Source of the DNA: Microseira wollei NIES-4236
GTDB lineage: Bacteria; Cyanobacteriota; Cyanobacteriia; Cyanobacteriales; Aerosakkonemataceae
NCBI RefSeq assembly: GCF_020521235.1
Contig: NZ_BLAY01000019.1
Location: 1-64,000 of the forward strand
Direction: 5' to 3'
DNA length: 64,000 bases
Shown here piece by piece: positions 8,664 through 17,206 of this stretch. Position numbers and translations under genes: made by a program. A model generated the notes under the pieces. That model saw nothing but the letters and a program-made list of their open reading frames with translations. It was not told the DNA's origin and searched no databases. How positions within the stretch are numbered: the first letter of the stretch is position 1; each line of letters begins with the position of its first letter.

Positions 8664-10178
8664 ATGAATTTACCCCAAATATTAGACATTGCTATCGGTT
8701 TATTGTTTATTTACTTGATTTTGAGTCTGCTCGCCTCGGAAATTCAAGAATTGCTTGCTACCCTTGTCCAGTGGAGAGCCAAGCATTTAAAAAACTCCAT
8801 AGAATCACTGTTGGTAGGAGGCGGCGAAAGTGCGGAAAAAGAATTGAGTAAAGCTAGAATTATCGCCAATGAACTTTACAACGATCCCTTGATTAATACG
8901 CTGAATCAGGAAGCCAGAGGGCCACTTGTAACTTGGTTTCGCAACCTGGCTAAATTTGGCGGTTCGTTATGGTTTAAAATGTATTGTTGGATGCAGAAAA
9001 AAGAGGAGGTAAACCAAAGAATTTTTGGACATAAAGATAGCGGACCTTCTTACATACAAGCCGAAACATTTGCCACGACACTGTTTAAAACAATAGGAAT
9101 TCAGAAACTGCTGCAAAAAGCTAGTGGAGTCAGCTTAGAAAAATTTAGCCTAGAGCTAATCGAGGATATAAAATCGATTGTTCATTCTTTTCCCGAACCA
9201 GACTTAAGCGATGAAATTAAATCTCATCTGGAACGAGAATTGAATTTAGTAGAAACAGGTTTTAAGAGAATTGTCCAAGATTTAAAAAACAATAAAGCTA
9301 CTTTGAATACTAGCCTCAGTAGGCTCGAAGGTACTTTAAATATTTATCTAGATCATGTCAGATATTTCCTCCCCGAAAACAGCGAACTTTTACGCAGAAT
9401 AAGCTCCTTGAGCATTCAGACTTTTAATTCGACCAATAAAGCTGTATTGCTGAGAAGCTTACAACGTAGCGTCACTGAAGTTTTAGCAGATTATAAAATC
9501 CTGAAAAAAGCTTTGGCAGAGCCAAACAGCGAAAGTTATAGAAAAATCGCAGAAATCTACGGTTCAGTTGAAAATTTAGTTGAGGAAAAAATACTGAAAA
9601 ATTTGCCCGATTCTCTAGTAGAAACTATTTCTGTTATTGCCAAACGAACTCAAATAAAAATTGAAGATGTAGACAAGGAATTACAGCATTTTCAGAAAGA
9701 AATTGAAACTTGGTTCGATCGGTCAATGGATCGCGCATCGGGTGTTTATAAGCGGAATGCTAAAGGCGTGGCGATTTTAATTGGCATGCTAGTCGCTACC
9801 GCAACTAATGCAGATACGTTTCACATTGTTAGCAGGCTCTCCAAAGATTCGGCTTTACGTACTACGATTACAGAAAGGGCAATTCGCACTCGCCAAGGGG
9901 ATGATATAAACAACGTTAAACAAGCTTTGGAGAATGTTTCCTTACCTATTGGCTGGAGTGAGGCTAACCTGCAACAACAAGCAAAAGAAAGTCAAGAATG
10001 GCGAATTAATAAATGGTCTTTTTCTTATCTTAAAAGGCTTGTAGGTTGGATTTTGAGCGCGATCGCTATTGCAATGGGTGCGCCTTTTTGGTTCGATATG
10101 CTTGGTAAGTTTATCAATGTTCGCAACGCTGGACCAAAACCTGTATCCCATACGCAAGAGCGACCACCTGAAAGTTAG
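8664..10178 (+). CDS. Conserved hypothetical membrane protein, 504 aa
   Basis: The protein has one N-terminal hydrophobic segment (IAIGLLFIYLILSLLASEIQ), a long hydrophilic, helix-rich middle of about 380 residues without cysteine clusters or nucleotide motifs, a weak hydrophobic segment near residue 370 (GVAILIGMLVATATNAD), and a C-terminal membrane segment (GWILSAIAIAMGAPFWFDML) followed by GKFINVRNAGPKP. The combination of N-terminal anchor and the APFWFD tail occurs, as far as I recall, in a family of uncharacterised bacterial proteins. AT-rich codon use compared with neighbours may hint at transfer. It is divergent from the GT39 gene with only 25 bases between them. No function can be given. 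Confidence 0.7.
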   Translation: MNLPQILDIAIGLLFIYLILSLLASEIQELLATLVQWRAKHLKNSIESLLVGGGESAEKELSKARIIANELYNDPLINTLNQEARGPLVTWFRNLAKFGGSLWFKMYCWMQKKEEVNQRIFGHKDSGPSYIQAETFATTLFKTIGIQKLLQKASGVSLEKFSLELIEDIKSIVHSFPEPDLSDEIKSHLERELNLVETGFKRIVQDLKNNKATLNTSLSRLEGTLNIYLDHVRYFLPENSELLRRISSLSIQTFNSTNKAVLLRSLQRSVTEVLADYKILKKALAEPNSESYRKIAEIYGSVENLVEEKILKNLPDSLVETISVIAKRTQIKIEDVDKELQHFQKEIETWFDRSMDRASGVYKRNAKGVAILIGMLVATATNADTFHIVSRLSKDSALRTTITERAIRTRQGDDINNVKQALENVSLPIGWSEANLQQQAKESQEWRINKWSFSYLKRLVGWILSAIAIAMGAPFWFDMLGKFINVRNAGPKPVSHTQERPPES

Positions 10179-10301
10179 CATTCGCCGCAAAGCCAAGAAA
10201 CTCCCTTCCCGGTAGAAGATTATCCGCTTCTTCCGACTTCTTCTTCCTTCGTGTACTTCGCGTCTAATTCGCTACCCTTGAATCGCTAAGCGCATCCGCA
10301 A

Positions 10302-10321
10302 GCGTTAGCTTTCGCTAACGC
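10302..10321. repeat. Hairpin GCGTTAGC/GCTAACGC
   Basis: An eight-base perfect stem with loop TTTC in the gap after the 504-residue membrane protein gene. It sits next to a fragment of the common cyanobacterial TTCTTCCTTCGTG-type repeat at about 10230-10260. No T-run follows, so it is a poor terminator. Confidence 0.45.
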
Positions 10322-10460
10322 GGTTCAATAATACTAATTATTCGGGCAGCGAAAAGAGTAATAATTATTTGTGATATTGTAGTTGTTTTAAATTAGGTTA
10401 AAATTGGCGCGGTTTCCCACAGCCAAGCCATAAAATAGGACAAGAATATCAATTTATGAG

Positions 10461-11168
10461 ATGACTAAACGTTTAAGTATTATATTTTTAAGTGCAGTCG
10501 CCCTCCTGGAATGTTTCCCAGGGGTAATGCAGGCTCAACCAAGAAGTCAAACTAGGGCAGAAGAGGTTTATAATCAAGGCATTGCTAAGACAGGTCGGGA
10601 AGATTATCGCGGCGCGATCGCAGACTTCCAACAAGCAGCAACTTTATTTAACCAGTCGGGCAATTTAAGCAATGCTTATAAAAGCCAAGCGCTAGCGACT
10701 TACTGGCAATTGACCTTTGAAAGAATTCAGCGTACAACCCCCAGTAATGAATCGCTACCGGGTTGGTATGTTGGAGGTTCTTGTGTGGGAAATCCAGTTT
10801 GTAAATATAGCGTTGTCTTCGTCAATCCAGGTGCAGAAAGCAGTAATTTTGGGGGTGTAGTCATTTTAGAAGAAAAACTGCGAATGCTCAATCGACCCGA
10901 TGGCACGGGAGAACCAATTAACGCAGTTTTAGATGCACAAACAGTCCCCAAACTTCGCCAAGGTGAGTATTTTGCCCAAATTGGGTGTCAGATGCGGCGA
11001 GGAAGAACGCAAAATTTATTTGTAGCGATCGCTCAAACAAATGGTTACGAAAATGCCGACTTTTATCCCGCGCGACTAGCATGGCGCATCAATTTAACCA
11101 GCAAAAAAATCGAAAGCATCCCAGCCACAAATATCCGCTGCGAAAATCCTTGTCCCGGCGGCTGTTAG
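10461..11168 (+). CDS. Secreted TPR-like protein, unknown function
   Basis: 235 residues with a signal peptide (LSIIFLSAVALLECFPGVMQ, likely cut after AQA). One tetratricopeptide-like unit follows (AEEVYNQGIAKTGREDYRGA, then IADFQQAATLF). The remainder is a beta-rich domain with five cysteines arranged as SCVGNPVCKY, IGCQMR and a C-terminal IRCENPCPGGC, suggesting disulphides in the periplasm. I do not recognise the second domain. A 48-bp perfect palindrome lies 56 bases downstream. Confidence 0.65.
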   Translation: MTKRLSIIFLSAVALLECFPGVMQAQPRSQTRAEEVYNQGIAKTGREDYRGAIADFQQAATLFNQSGNLSNAYKSQALATYWQLTFERIQRTTPSNESLPGWYVGGSCVGNPVCKYSVVFVNPGAESSNFGGVVILEEKLRMLNRPDGTGEPINAVLDAQTVPKLRQGEYFAQIGCQMRRGRTQNLFVAIAQTNGYENADFYPARLAWRINLTSKKIESIPATNIRCENPCPGGC

Positions 11169-11224
11169 CAATTACCAGAAAAAATTTACAGCAGATTGCA
11201 AGTGGATGAGGGAAAGCGTTATCG

Positions 11225-11272
11225 CTTCGTTTGTGTAGCGGCAGCATTAATGCTGCCGCTACACAAACGAAG
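11225..11272. repeat. 48-bp perfect palindrome with GTTTGTGTAGC arms
   Basis: CTTCGTTTGTGTAGCGGCAG followed by CATT is exactly mirrored to 11272, giving 24 + 24 bases with no loop. It shares the GTTTGTGTAGC arm with 1162-1198. It may act as a terminator for the upstream gene, or as a mini-element. Confidence 0.75.
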
Positions 11273-11403
11273 GTGTACCTCATACGTCTGCAATTCGCTA
11301 TAAAGCCCCCTTTCAGGGTAAAAGTAAAAATTAATTTCCCTCCTTCCCAATCCTATAAGCTTTAGGACGAGGTAACTGTCAACTGTCAACTATCAACTGT
11401 CAA

Positions 11404-12180
11404 CTATCGGGGAAATTTTTTCTCTCTAACTTCAGTGGCGAAATCTTGCGCCGCTTGGGTAATAATTGCGCTTAAATTAGCATAAGCTTTGGCAAATGGC
11501 GGGGATTTTTCTCCCATTCCCAAGATATCAGCGGTGACTAATACTTGACCATCGCAATCAGGACCAGCACCAATGCCTATTGTGGGTATTGATAGTTTTT
11601 GGGTAATTTGTGCGGCTAAGTCTGCGGGGATGTGTTCTAGTAACATGGCGAATGCGCCTGCTTGTTCGAGAGCGATCGCTTCCCCTAAAATTCTCTCTGC
11701 TTCCTCTTTTGTCTTCCCCTGCTGCTTCAAACCTATCTGATACACCGACTGCGGCGTTAACCCTACATGTCCCATTACGGGAATTCCAGCTTGCACTAAA
11801 CGGGATACTGTCTCTACCATCGCCGGATATCCGCCTTCTAATTTTACTGCCTGCGCCCCTGTTTCTTTTAAAATTCGCCCTGCTGAATGAATCGCTTGTT
11901 GCGGACTTTCTTGATAAGTTAAAAACGGCAAATCTACTAAAACTAAAGCTTGTTTTACCCCCCGACATACTGCTTTGGCATGGTGGATCATCTCATCTAG
12001 GGTTAGTGGCAATTCGTTTTTATATCCCAGGGCTACTCTTGCTAAAGAATCGCCGACTAAAATTAAGTCTACTCCGGCTTGATCTAGTATCTGGGCGATT
12101 GGGTAATCCCACGCAGTTAAAACTACGATGGGGCGCTTTTGTTGTTTCCATTCAATTAATTGCCGGATTTTGATAACCAT
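11404..12180 (-). CDS. panB: 3-methyl-2-oxobutanoate hydroxymethyltransferase (ketopantoate synthesis)
   Basis: PanB adds a hydroxymethyl group from 5,10-methylene-THF to alpha-ketoisovalerate, the first step to pantothenate. The TIM-barrel motifs are all present: [20 protein letters not shown], the metal ligands in LVGDSLA and VLVDLPF, the substrate lysine/glutamate region [19 protein letters not shown] and the catalytic glutamate in MLLEHIP, then [18 protein letters not shown]. Length 258 aa is normal. panC is not in the window. Upstream (12190-12230) lies a GACGCAGAGG-type dispersed repeat. Confidence 0.95.
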   Translation of the reverse strand: MVIKIRQLIEWKQQKRPIVVLTAWDYPIAQILDQAGVDLILVGDSLARVALGYKNELPLTLDEMIHHAKAVCRGVKQALVLVDLPFLTYQESPQQAIHSAGRILKETGAQAVKLEGGYPAMVETVSRLVQAGIPVMGHVGLTPQSVYQIGLKQQGKTKEEAERILGEAIALEQAGAFAMLLEHIPADLAAQITQKLSIPTIGIGAGPDCDGQVLVTADILGMGEKSPPFAKAYANLSAIITQAAQDFATEVREKKFPR

Positions 12181-12236
12181 TTTTTTTTGAACCGCAAAAG
12201 ACGCAGAGGACGCAGAGGTAAGAAGAAGAGAGAGTT

Positions 12237-13307
12237 TTATTCAGGGGTGCTGCGACTGAAACTTTGATGGGGGGTGGCGATACCTGTCATTGTGTCTACC
12301 CACGCTAGTCCCTCGCTTGTGCCGACCCATAATTTATCATCGGTGTTGGCAGATATTGCTAGTATTCTTGCGGCTGGTAATCCAGTTACTTCGCCCAGCA
12401 ATGTGCCTCGGTATGGGTTGTATCTAAATAAACCTTTGTCGGTTCCGACCCAGAGGCTACCCAGTTGGTCTACGTGGAGTGCTGTAATATTTCGTTGGTC
12501 TAGTTCGGTGACGGTTCGCAAGACTCTACCGTTGATTGGGTCAATTTCGATTAAACTGTTGGGCGTTCCTACCCAAAGACTACCTCGCAAATCGGTGGCG
12601 AGTGCTTGTACTGTCGTACCTGGCAGATCTTTGATGCGGTTAATGGGAAAGGCGCTGGCTGTATCCACTCTGACTAATCCATCTAAGGTTCCTACCCATA
12701 ATTGACCTTCTGGATCTAAACTCAGCGCATTTGCGCTGACTCCGGGTAAGTCTCGCAGGGTGGTCATCAATAGTCCTTGGTCTGGACTAATTAAGGCTAA
12801 GCCGCGATCGCCTCCCACCCACAAGTAACCCCGCTTGTCAATTAATAGCGACAAAACTTTACGCGATGGGAAAAAGTAACTCTGCGCTGTCGTTTCGTTG
12901 GTGCGGGGGTCTACTCGCTGCAATCCTTCGTAGGTTCCGACCCAGATCCGCCCTACTTTATCTTGGGCGAGCGCGAAAATTGTAAAGTTGGCTAAACTAA
13001 TCCGCGCCAAAACGCTGCCGGTATTGGGGTCGAGTCGCGCCAATCCCCGCCACGAGCCTACCCAGAGGTTACCATTTATATCCCGTTGCAAGGCACTGAC
13101 TCGATAATCGGTTTCTAAAGGACGGCGCTGTATTCGGCGCGGATCTACATTCGGTGGCGGCGCGGTGGGTGGATAAAGGGGAGTTGGATCGTTTCTGAGG
13201 GTAGATTGGGCTAAAACGCTGCTATTCATCCCAATTTGCCCAAAAATTCCTCCTACCGCCACCAGGATGGCACTTAGGTAAATACTGCGTACGCTCAACC
13301 TTGGCAT
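12237..13307 (-). CDS. Secreted two-component-regulator-propeller protein without kinase
   Basis: A 356-residue protein with an N-terminal signal or anchor ([19 protein letters not shown]). It then consists almost entirely of about eight repeats of roughly 40 residues built on the pattern L-W-V-G-T-x-x-G-L-x-x-x-D-P-x-T-G (for example [19 protein letters not shown] and [18 protein letters not shown]). This is the Reg_prop beta-propeller that serves as sensor domain in hybrid histidine kinases, but here no kinase or membrane-spanning C-terminus follows. A periplasmic sensory or scaffold role is inference. It lies upstream of panB on the same strand, 56 bases away. Confidence 0.75.
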   Translation of the reverse strand: MPRLSVRSIYLSAILVAVGGIFGQIGMNSSVLAQSTLRNDPTPLYPPTAPPPNVDPRRIQRRPLETDYRVSALQRDINGNLWVGSWRGLARLDPNTGSVLARISLANFTIFALAQDKVGRIWVGTYEGLQRVDPRTNETTAQSYFFPSRKVLSLLIDKRGYLWVGGDRGLALISPDQGLLMTTLRDLPGVSANALSLDPEGQLWVGTLDGLVRVDTASAFPINRIKDLPGTTVQALATDLRGSLWVGTPNSLIEIDPINGRVLRTVTELDQRNITALHVDQLGSLWVGTDKGLFRYNPYRGTLLGEVTGLPAARILAISANTDDKLWVGTSEGLAWVDTMTGIATPHQSFSRSTPE

Positions 13308-13664
13308 AAATACACCTCCTGCAAAGACTTGCTCGCGAGCGCTCTATACGTGCAAGTTGTTTCTAATTTATCCAGCCCTCAAAGTGCAATTGCTGAGGCT
13401 TCACTTTTCCATAACATATACTGCTGCTGGCATCTGACCCATTTCGCCTTTCCTGGCACAAAAGTTGAGTATACCTGGTAACCACGATCGCCGGGAGTTT
13501 TCTGTAACAAATAATGCAAAATATTGTAATAAATCTTAAAGTATTATAAATAATTATGAAAATCTAAAGAAAATTTGAAGTTTAACTTATTGCTTTATTG
13601 GTATAGTGTAAAACGACGAGCCAATCAGGCAATCAGAATTCGAGAGACTCCTGGGAAGGAAGAC
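13308..13664 (+). promoter_or_regulatory. rbc operon upstream region
   Basis: About 357 bases between the divergent propeller gene and rbcL contain no gene. The proximal 170 bases are very AT-rich (runs such as TATTATAAATAATTATGAAA at 13545-13563), consistent with a long regulated leader. TATAGT at about 13613 could be a -10 element. I could not find a clear NtcA palindrome. The rbcL ribosome site AAGGA (13656-13660) lies four bases before the ATG. Confidence 0.45.
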
Positions 13665-15095
13665 ATGTCCTATTCAAGAACTGCAACTCAGTCCAAATCT
13701 GGGTATAAGGCTGGCGTAAAAGATTATCGGCTGACTTATTACACTCCCGATTACACTCCCAAAGATACTGATATTTTGGCGTGTTTCCGCGTCACGCCGC
13801 AGCCCGGAGTTCCTCCCGAAGAAGCGGGTGCAGCAGTAGCAGCAGAATCCTCCACTGGTACTTGGACAACTGTGTGGACTGACCTGCTCACCGACCTGGA
13901 TCGTTACAAAGGCCGTTGCTACGACATCGAGCCAGTTGCAGGCGAAGACAACCAATTCTTCTGCTTCGTCGCCTATCCGCTGGATCTGTTTGAAGAAGGC
14001 TCCGTAACTAACATGTTAACCTCCATCGTAGGTAACGTGTTTGGTTTCAAAGCCCTCAAAGCCCTGCGTTTGGAAGACCTGCGGATTCCCGTAGCCTACC
14101 TGAAGACGTTCCAAGGGCCACCCCACGGGATCACCGTTGAACGCGACAAGTTGAACAAGTACGGTCGTCCCCTGCTGGGCTGTACGATTAAGCCGAAACT
14201 CGGTTTGTCTGCGAAGAACTACGGACGTGCAGTTTATGAATGTCTGCGCGGCGGTTTGGACTTAACCAAAGACGACGAAAACATCAACTCCCAGCCTTTC
14301 ATGCGGTGGCGCGATCGCTTCCTGTTCGTTCAAGAAGCCATCGAAAAAGCTCAAGCTGAAACCGGGGAAATCAAAGGTCACTACCTGAACGTGACTGCCC
14401 CCACCAACGAAGAAATGATGAAGCGGGCTGAATTCGCTAAAGAAATCAAAACCCCGATCATCATGCACGACTACCTGACGGGTGGTTTCACAGCTAACAC
14501 ATCTCTGGCACGCTTCTGCCGCGATAACGGTTTGTTGCTCCACATCCACCGCGCGATGCACGCCGTAATCGACCGTCAGAAGAACCACGGTATCCACTTC
14601 CGCGTACTCGCCAAGTGCTTGCGGATGTCTGGTGGTGACCACCTGCACTCCGGTACCGTAGTTGGTAAGTTGGAAGGCGACCAAGCGATCACGATGGGCT
14701 TTGTCGATCTGATGCGCGAAAACTACATCGAAGAAGACCGCTCTCGCGGTATTTTCTTCACCCAAGATTGGGCTTCTATGCCTGGAGTATTCCCGGTAGC
14801 TTCCGGCGGTATCCACGTATGGCACATGCCCGCGCTGGTAGAAATTTTCCAAGATGATGCTTGCTTGCAATTCGGCGGCGGCACCTTGGGTCACCCCTGG
14901 GGTAACGCTCCTGGCGCTACCGCAAACCGCGTCGCGTTGGAAGCTTGCGTCCAAGCACGCAACGAAGGTCGCGAGTTAATGCGCGAAGGTGGCGACGTAA
15001 TCCGCGAAGCTTGCAAGTGGAGTCCCGAACTCGCCGCAGCTTGCGAACTGTGGAAGGAAATCAAGTTCGAGTTCCAAGCCGTTGACACCCTCTAA
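13665..15095 (+). CDS. rbcL: Ribulose-1,5-bisphosphate carboxylase/oxygenase large subunit, form IB
   Basis: RbcL fixes CO2 onto ribulose-1,5-bisphosphate as part of the L8S8 enzyme in carboxysomes. The start [20 protein letters not shown] is the cyanobacterial form IB start and is preceded by AAGGA; the in-frame codons upstream are leader. Catalytic landmarks are visible: [10 protein letters not shown] with the first catalytic lysine, [11 protein letters not shown] with the carbamylated lysine and metal-binding Asp/Glu, the histidine in IHRAMHAV, and loop 6 [10 protein letters not shown]. The C-terminus [14 protein letters not shown] contains the EIKFEF peptide recognised by RbcX. 476 aa, the normal length. 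Codon use is the strongest in the window, as expected for a highly expressed gene. Confidence 0.99.
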   Translation: MSYSRTATQSKSGYKAGVKDYRLTYYTPDYTPKDTDILACFRVTPQPGVPPEEAGAAVAAESSTGTWTTVWTDLLTDLDRYKGRCYDIEPVAGEDNQFFCFVAYPLDLFEEGSVTNMLTSIVGNVFGFKALKALRLEDLRIPVAYLKTFQGPPHGITVERDKLNKYGRPLLGCTIKPKLGLSAKNYGRAVYECLRGGLDLTKDDENINSQPFMRWRDRFLFVQEAIEKAQAETGEIKGHYLNVTAPTNEEMMKRAEFAKEIKTPIIMHDYLTGGFTANTSLARFCRDNGLLLHIHRAMHAVIDRQKNHGIHFRVLAKCLRMSGGDHLHSGTVVGKLEGDQAITMGFVDLMRENYIEEDRSRGIFFTQDWASMPGVFPVASGGIHVWHMPALVEIFQDDACLQFGGGTLGHPWGNAPGATANRVALEACVQARNEGRELMREGGDVIREACKWSPELAAACELWKEIKFEFQAVDTL

Positions 15096-15231
15096 GCGAT
15101 TTTGGATTTTGGATTTGAGATTTTAGATGTTGAGGGAAATCTGAAGTTGGTAGCGATTTTGATTGCTGCGCTGATATCCCTCATCTAAGATCGAAAAATT
15201 TAAAATCTGAAATTCAAGCTGGGGTCAGTTC

Positions 15232-15615
15232 ATGGACTTAAAACAAGTTGCCAAAGACACGTCTAAGGTACTGAGCAGCTACTTGACGTATCAAGCGCTG
15301 AAAACCGTAATGGCTCAGCTGAGCGAAACCAACCCGCCCCAAGCGTTGTGGTTGAGTGGCTTCGCCTCTCGCCACAGCGTCCAAGACGGAGAAGCCTTCC
15401 TGCAAGCGCTGCTGCAAGAAAAGCAAGACTTGGCATTTAGGCTAATGACGTTGCGAAAGCACCTGGCAGAAGAAGTCGCCGACTACTTACCAGAAATGGT
15501 TCGCTCTGGAATTGAGCAAGCCAATATGGAACATCAGCGCCATCATCTAGAGCGACTCGTACAACAAGGCGTCACTGACTCCAGCACCTATCCCAAAGAG
15601 GAAAAAGAATCTTAG
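15232..15615 (+). CDS. rbcX: RuBisCO assembly chaperone RbcX
   Basis: RbcX is a small helical dimer that binds the C-terminal EIKFEF peptide of RbcL and helps form RbcL8. The protein (127 aa) starts MDLKQVAKDTSKVLSSYLTY and contains the conserved TYQALKTVMAQLSETNP and WLSGFASRHSVQDGEAFLQA stretches, then LRKHLAEEVADYLPEMVR. It lies between rbcL and rbcS, as in most form IB cyanobacteria. The 136-base gap after rbcL holds an imperfect inverted repeat (TAGATGTTGAGGGA against TCCCTCATCTA). Confidence 0.97.
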   Translation: MDLKQVAKDTSKVLSSYLTYQALKTVMAQLSETNPPQALWLSGFASRHSVQDGEAFLQALLQEKQDLAFRLMTLRKHLAEEVADYLPEMVRSGIEQANMEHQRHHLERLVQQGVTDSSTYPKEEKES

Positions 15616-15623
15616 CCGATCTT

Positions 15624-15728
15624 GGTAATGGGTAATGGGTAATGGGTAATGGGTAATGGGAATATTCCCAGAATTAGCAATTAGCAATTAGCAATTAGCA
15701 ATTACCAATTACCAATTACCAATTACCA
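15624..15728. repeat. Heptamer repeat block between rbcX and rbcS
   Basis: Five copies of GGTAATG (15624-15658) are followed, after a short break, by about four TTAGCAA units and then four TTACCAA units up to about 15728. GGTAAT on one side can pair with ATTACC on the other, so the rbcX-rbcS transcript could fold into a long hairpin here. Confidence 0.9.
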
Positions 15729-15765
15729 ACAACCGTAAAAACATCAGACAGACACGAAGGAAGCC

Positions 15766-16095
15766 ATGCAAACTCTACCTAAAGAGCGCCGTTTCGAGAC
15801 TCTCTCTTACCTGCCCCCCCTTTCGGATGCCCAAATTACCCGTCAACTCCAGTACATTCTGGATAAGGGCTACATTCCCGGTGTGGAATTCAGCGAAAGT
15901 TCCGAACCGACTCAGCACTACTGGACGCTGTGGAAGCTTCCTTTGTTCAACGCCACCACCACCAACGAAGTGTTGAGTGAAATCAAAGCTTGCCGCGCTG
16001 AGTACGGCAACTGCTTTATCCGCGTCATGGGTTTCGATAACGTGAAGCAGTGCCAAGTTCTCAGCTTCATCGTTCACAAACCCAACCGTTTCTAA
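15766..16095 (+). CDS. rbcS: RuBisCO small subunit
   Basis: RbcS caps the L8 core of form I rubisco. The 109-residue protein begins [20 protein letters not shown] and contains [30 protein letters not shown] and [19 protein letters not shown], all diagnostic. The cyanobacterial form lacks the extra loop of plant RbcS, as here. It is the last gene of the operon; a terminator follows at 16136. Confidence 0.99.
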   Translation: MQTLPKERRFETLSYLPPLSDAQITRQLQYILDKGYIPGVEFSESSEPTQHYWTLWKLPLFNATTTNEVLSEIKACRAEYGNCFIRVMGFDNVKQCQVLSFIVHKPNRF

Positions 16096-16135
16096 ATCTG
16101 AAACCGCAAACAAAGAATAGTTAAACCTTGAGGAG

Positions 16136-16165
16136 GTAGGGACAGTTTTTGTCCCTACTTTTTCT
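16136..16165 (+). terminator. Rho-independent terminator of the rbc operon
   Basis: GTAGGGAC pairs with GTCCCTAC across a seven-base loop (AGTTTTT), and six T residues follow, 40 bases after the rbcS stop. Confidence 0.85.
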
Positions 16166-16237
16166 CTTGCTTCCGGATAAAGAAGGACAAGAGAGGAAGA
16201 GGCTAATATAGATTTGCGTTATTGATATGGTGGCGCG

Positions 16238-17077
16238 ATGAAATCTCTTCCTCAAATTTCTAGATTGGTAGCATTACTAATTGTCGGTATATTATTAACC
16301 TTTTCTATACCCTTGCTGGCTAGAGATATTCAGCTACCTGCTAGTCGAGCGGTAGAAGTTAGGCAGATTCGCGGTACGGTCACGTATCAAGGAAGACCAG
16401 CACGAGTAGGCGATCGCTTAACTTCCCCCGGTCAGCAAATATCTACAGGTAGACAATCTAGTGCGGTTTTGGCTGTAGATAGTGGAATTGCTACGATCAA
16501 TGTCGCTGAATTAACCACCGTGCAAGTCCAAAGTCTTTCTATGGTTGCCAATGGCGGCAAAGTGACGCGCCTTTCCGTACCCAGAGGACAAGCAAGGGTG
16601 CAAGCGCGACCCTTGACCAACCTAAATTCGCGCCTGGAAATTAGCAGTCCAGCAGGGGTTACAGGGGTTCGCGGGACTGAATTTGGCGTCGGTGTTGGTC
16701 CAGGTGGTAAAACAGGAGTTTCTACCCTTGAAGGCGCAGTTGCTACTTCTGCAAAAGGGCGAACGGTGACGGTAAATGGTGGCTATTCTTCCCTAGTTTT
16801 TCCCGGAGATCCCCCAACTCCACCCAAATTAACGCAAGAAAACTTGAAGTACGAGTTGATTAGTTTATCACCTATCAATCAAAACAGAGTGCGATTAATT
16901 TGTACGGTCGATCCGCTGAATTTGGTATTTTTAAACGACCAGCCTTTAGAAATGGATAAAACAGGCAAAATTGACACAATACTACCCAGACCAGCTAATT
17001 CTGACTACAGGATAGTGATTCGCAGTCCCCTGGGAAAACAGGAATCTCACGAGATTGGTGCAAGATTACTAAGGTAA
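16238..17077 (+). CDS. Secreted FecR-domain protein
   Basis: 279 residues with a signal peptide (VALLIVGILLTFSIPLLARD). The FecR domain follows: VRQIRGTVTYQGRPARVGDR, STGRQSSAVLAVDSGIATIN, and the typical ISSPAGVTGVRGTEFGVGVG with a later VSTLEGAVATSAKG. The C-terminal 70 residues are a separate beta-type domain ending ESHEIGARLLR. No membrane anchor other than the signal. In many cyanobacteria FecR proteins of this sort stand next to CHASE2-containing signalling proteins; the next gene is one, 129 bases on. A periplasmic partner of that sensor is inference. Confidence 0.8.
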   Translation: MKSLPQISRLVALLIVGILLTFSIPLLARDIQLPASRAVEVRQIRGTVTYQGRPARVGDRLTSPGQQISTGRQSSAVLAVDSGIATINVAELTTVQVQSLSMVANGGKVTRLSVPRGQARVQARPLTNLNSRLEISSPAGVTGVRGTEFGVGVGPGGKTGVSTLEGAVATSAKGRTVTVNGGYSSLVFPGDPPTPPKLTQENLKYELISLSPINQNRVRLICTVDPLNLVFLNDQPLEMDKTGKIDTILPRPANSDYRIVIRSPLGKQESHEIGARLLR

Positions 17078-17206
17078 AATGCTAATAGCTAATGGCTAAT
17101 AGTTAATGGCTGGTATAAGTGTAAAATATTCCGATGAGCAATTAGCAATTAGCCAGCTATTTTTAAAGGCATTATAGTTATAAATAGCAACTTGGTTTAA
17201 TAACTA

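Noticed and set aside
11610-12173. 187-codon plus-strand frame over panB
   Set aside because: Fully antisense to panB and Leu-rich, typical of a shadow frame.
14262-14954. 230-codon open frame antisense to rbcL
   Set aside because: It mirrors the strong codon bias of rbcL, has no ribosome site and no protein-like motif; such shadows are usual in biased genes.
15624-15728. Heptamer arrays as CRISPR or coding repeats
   Set aside because: The units are 7 bp and contiguous with stop codons in the frames.
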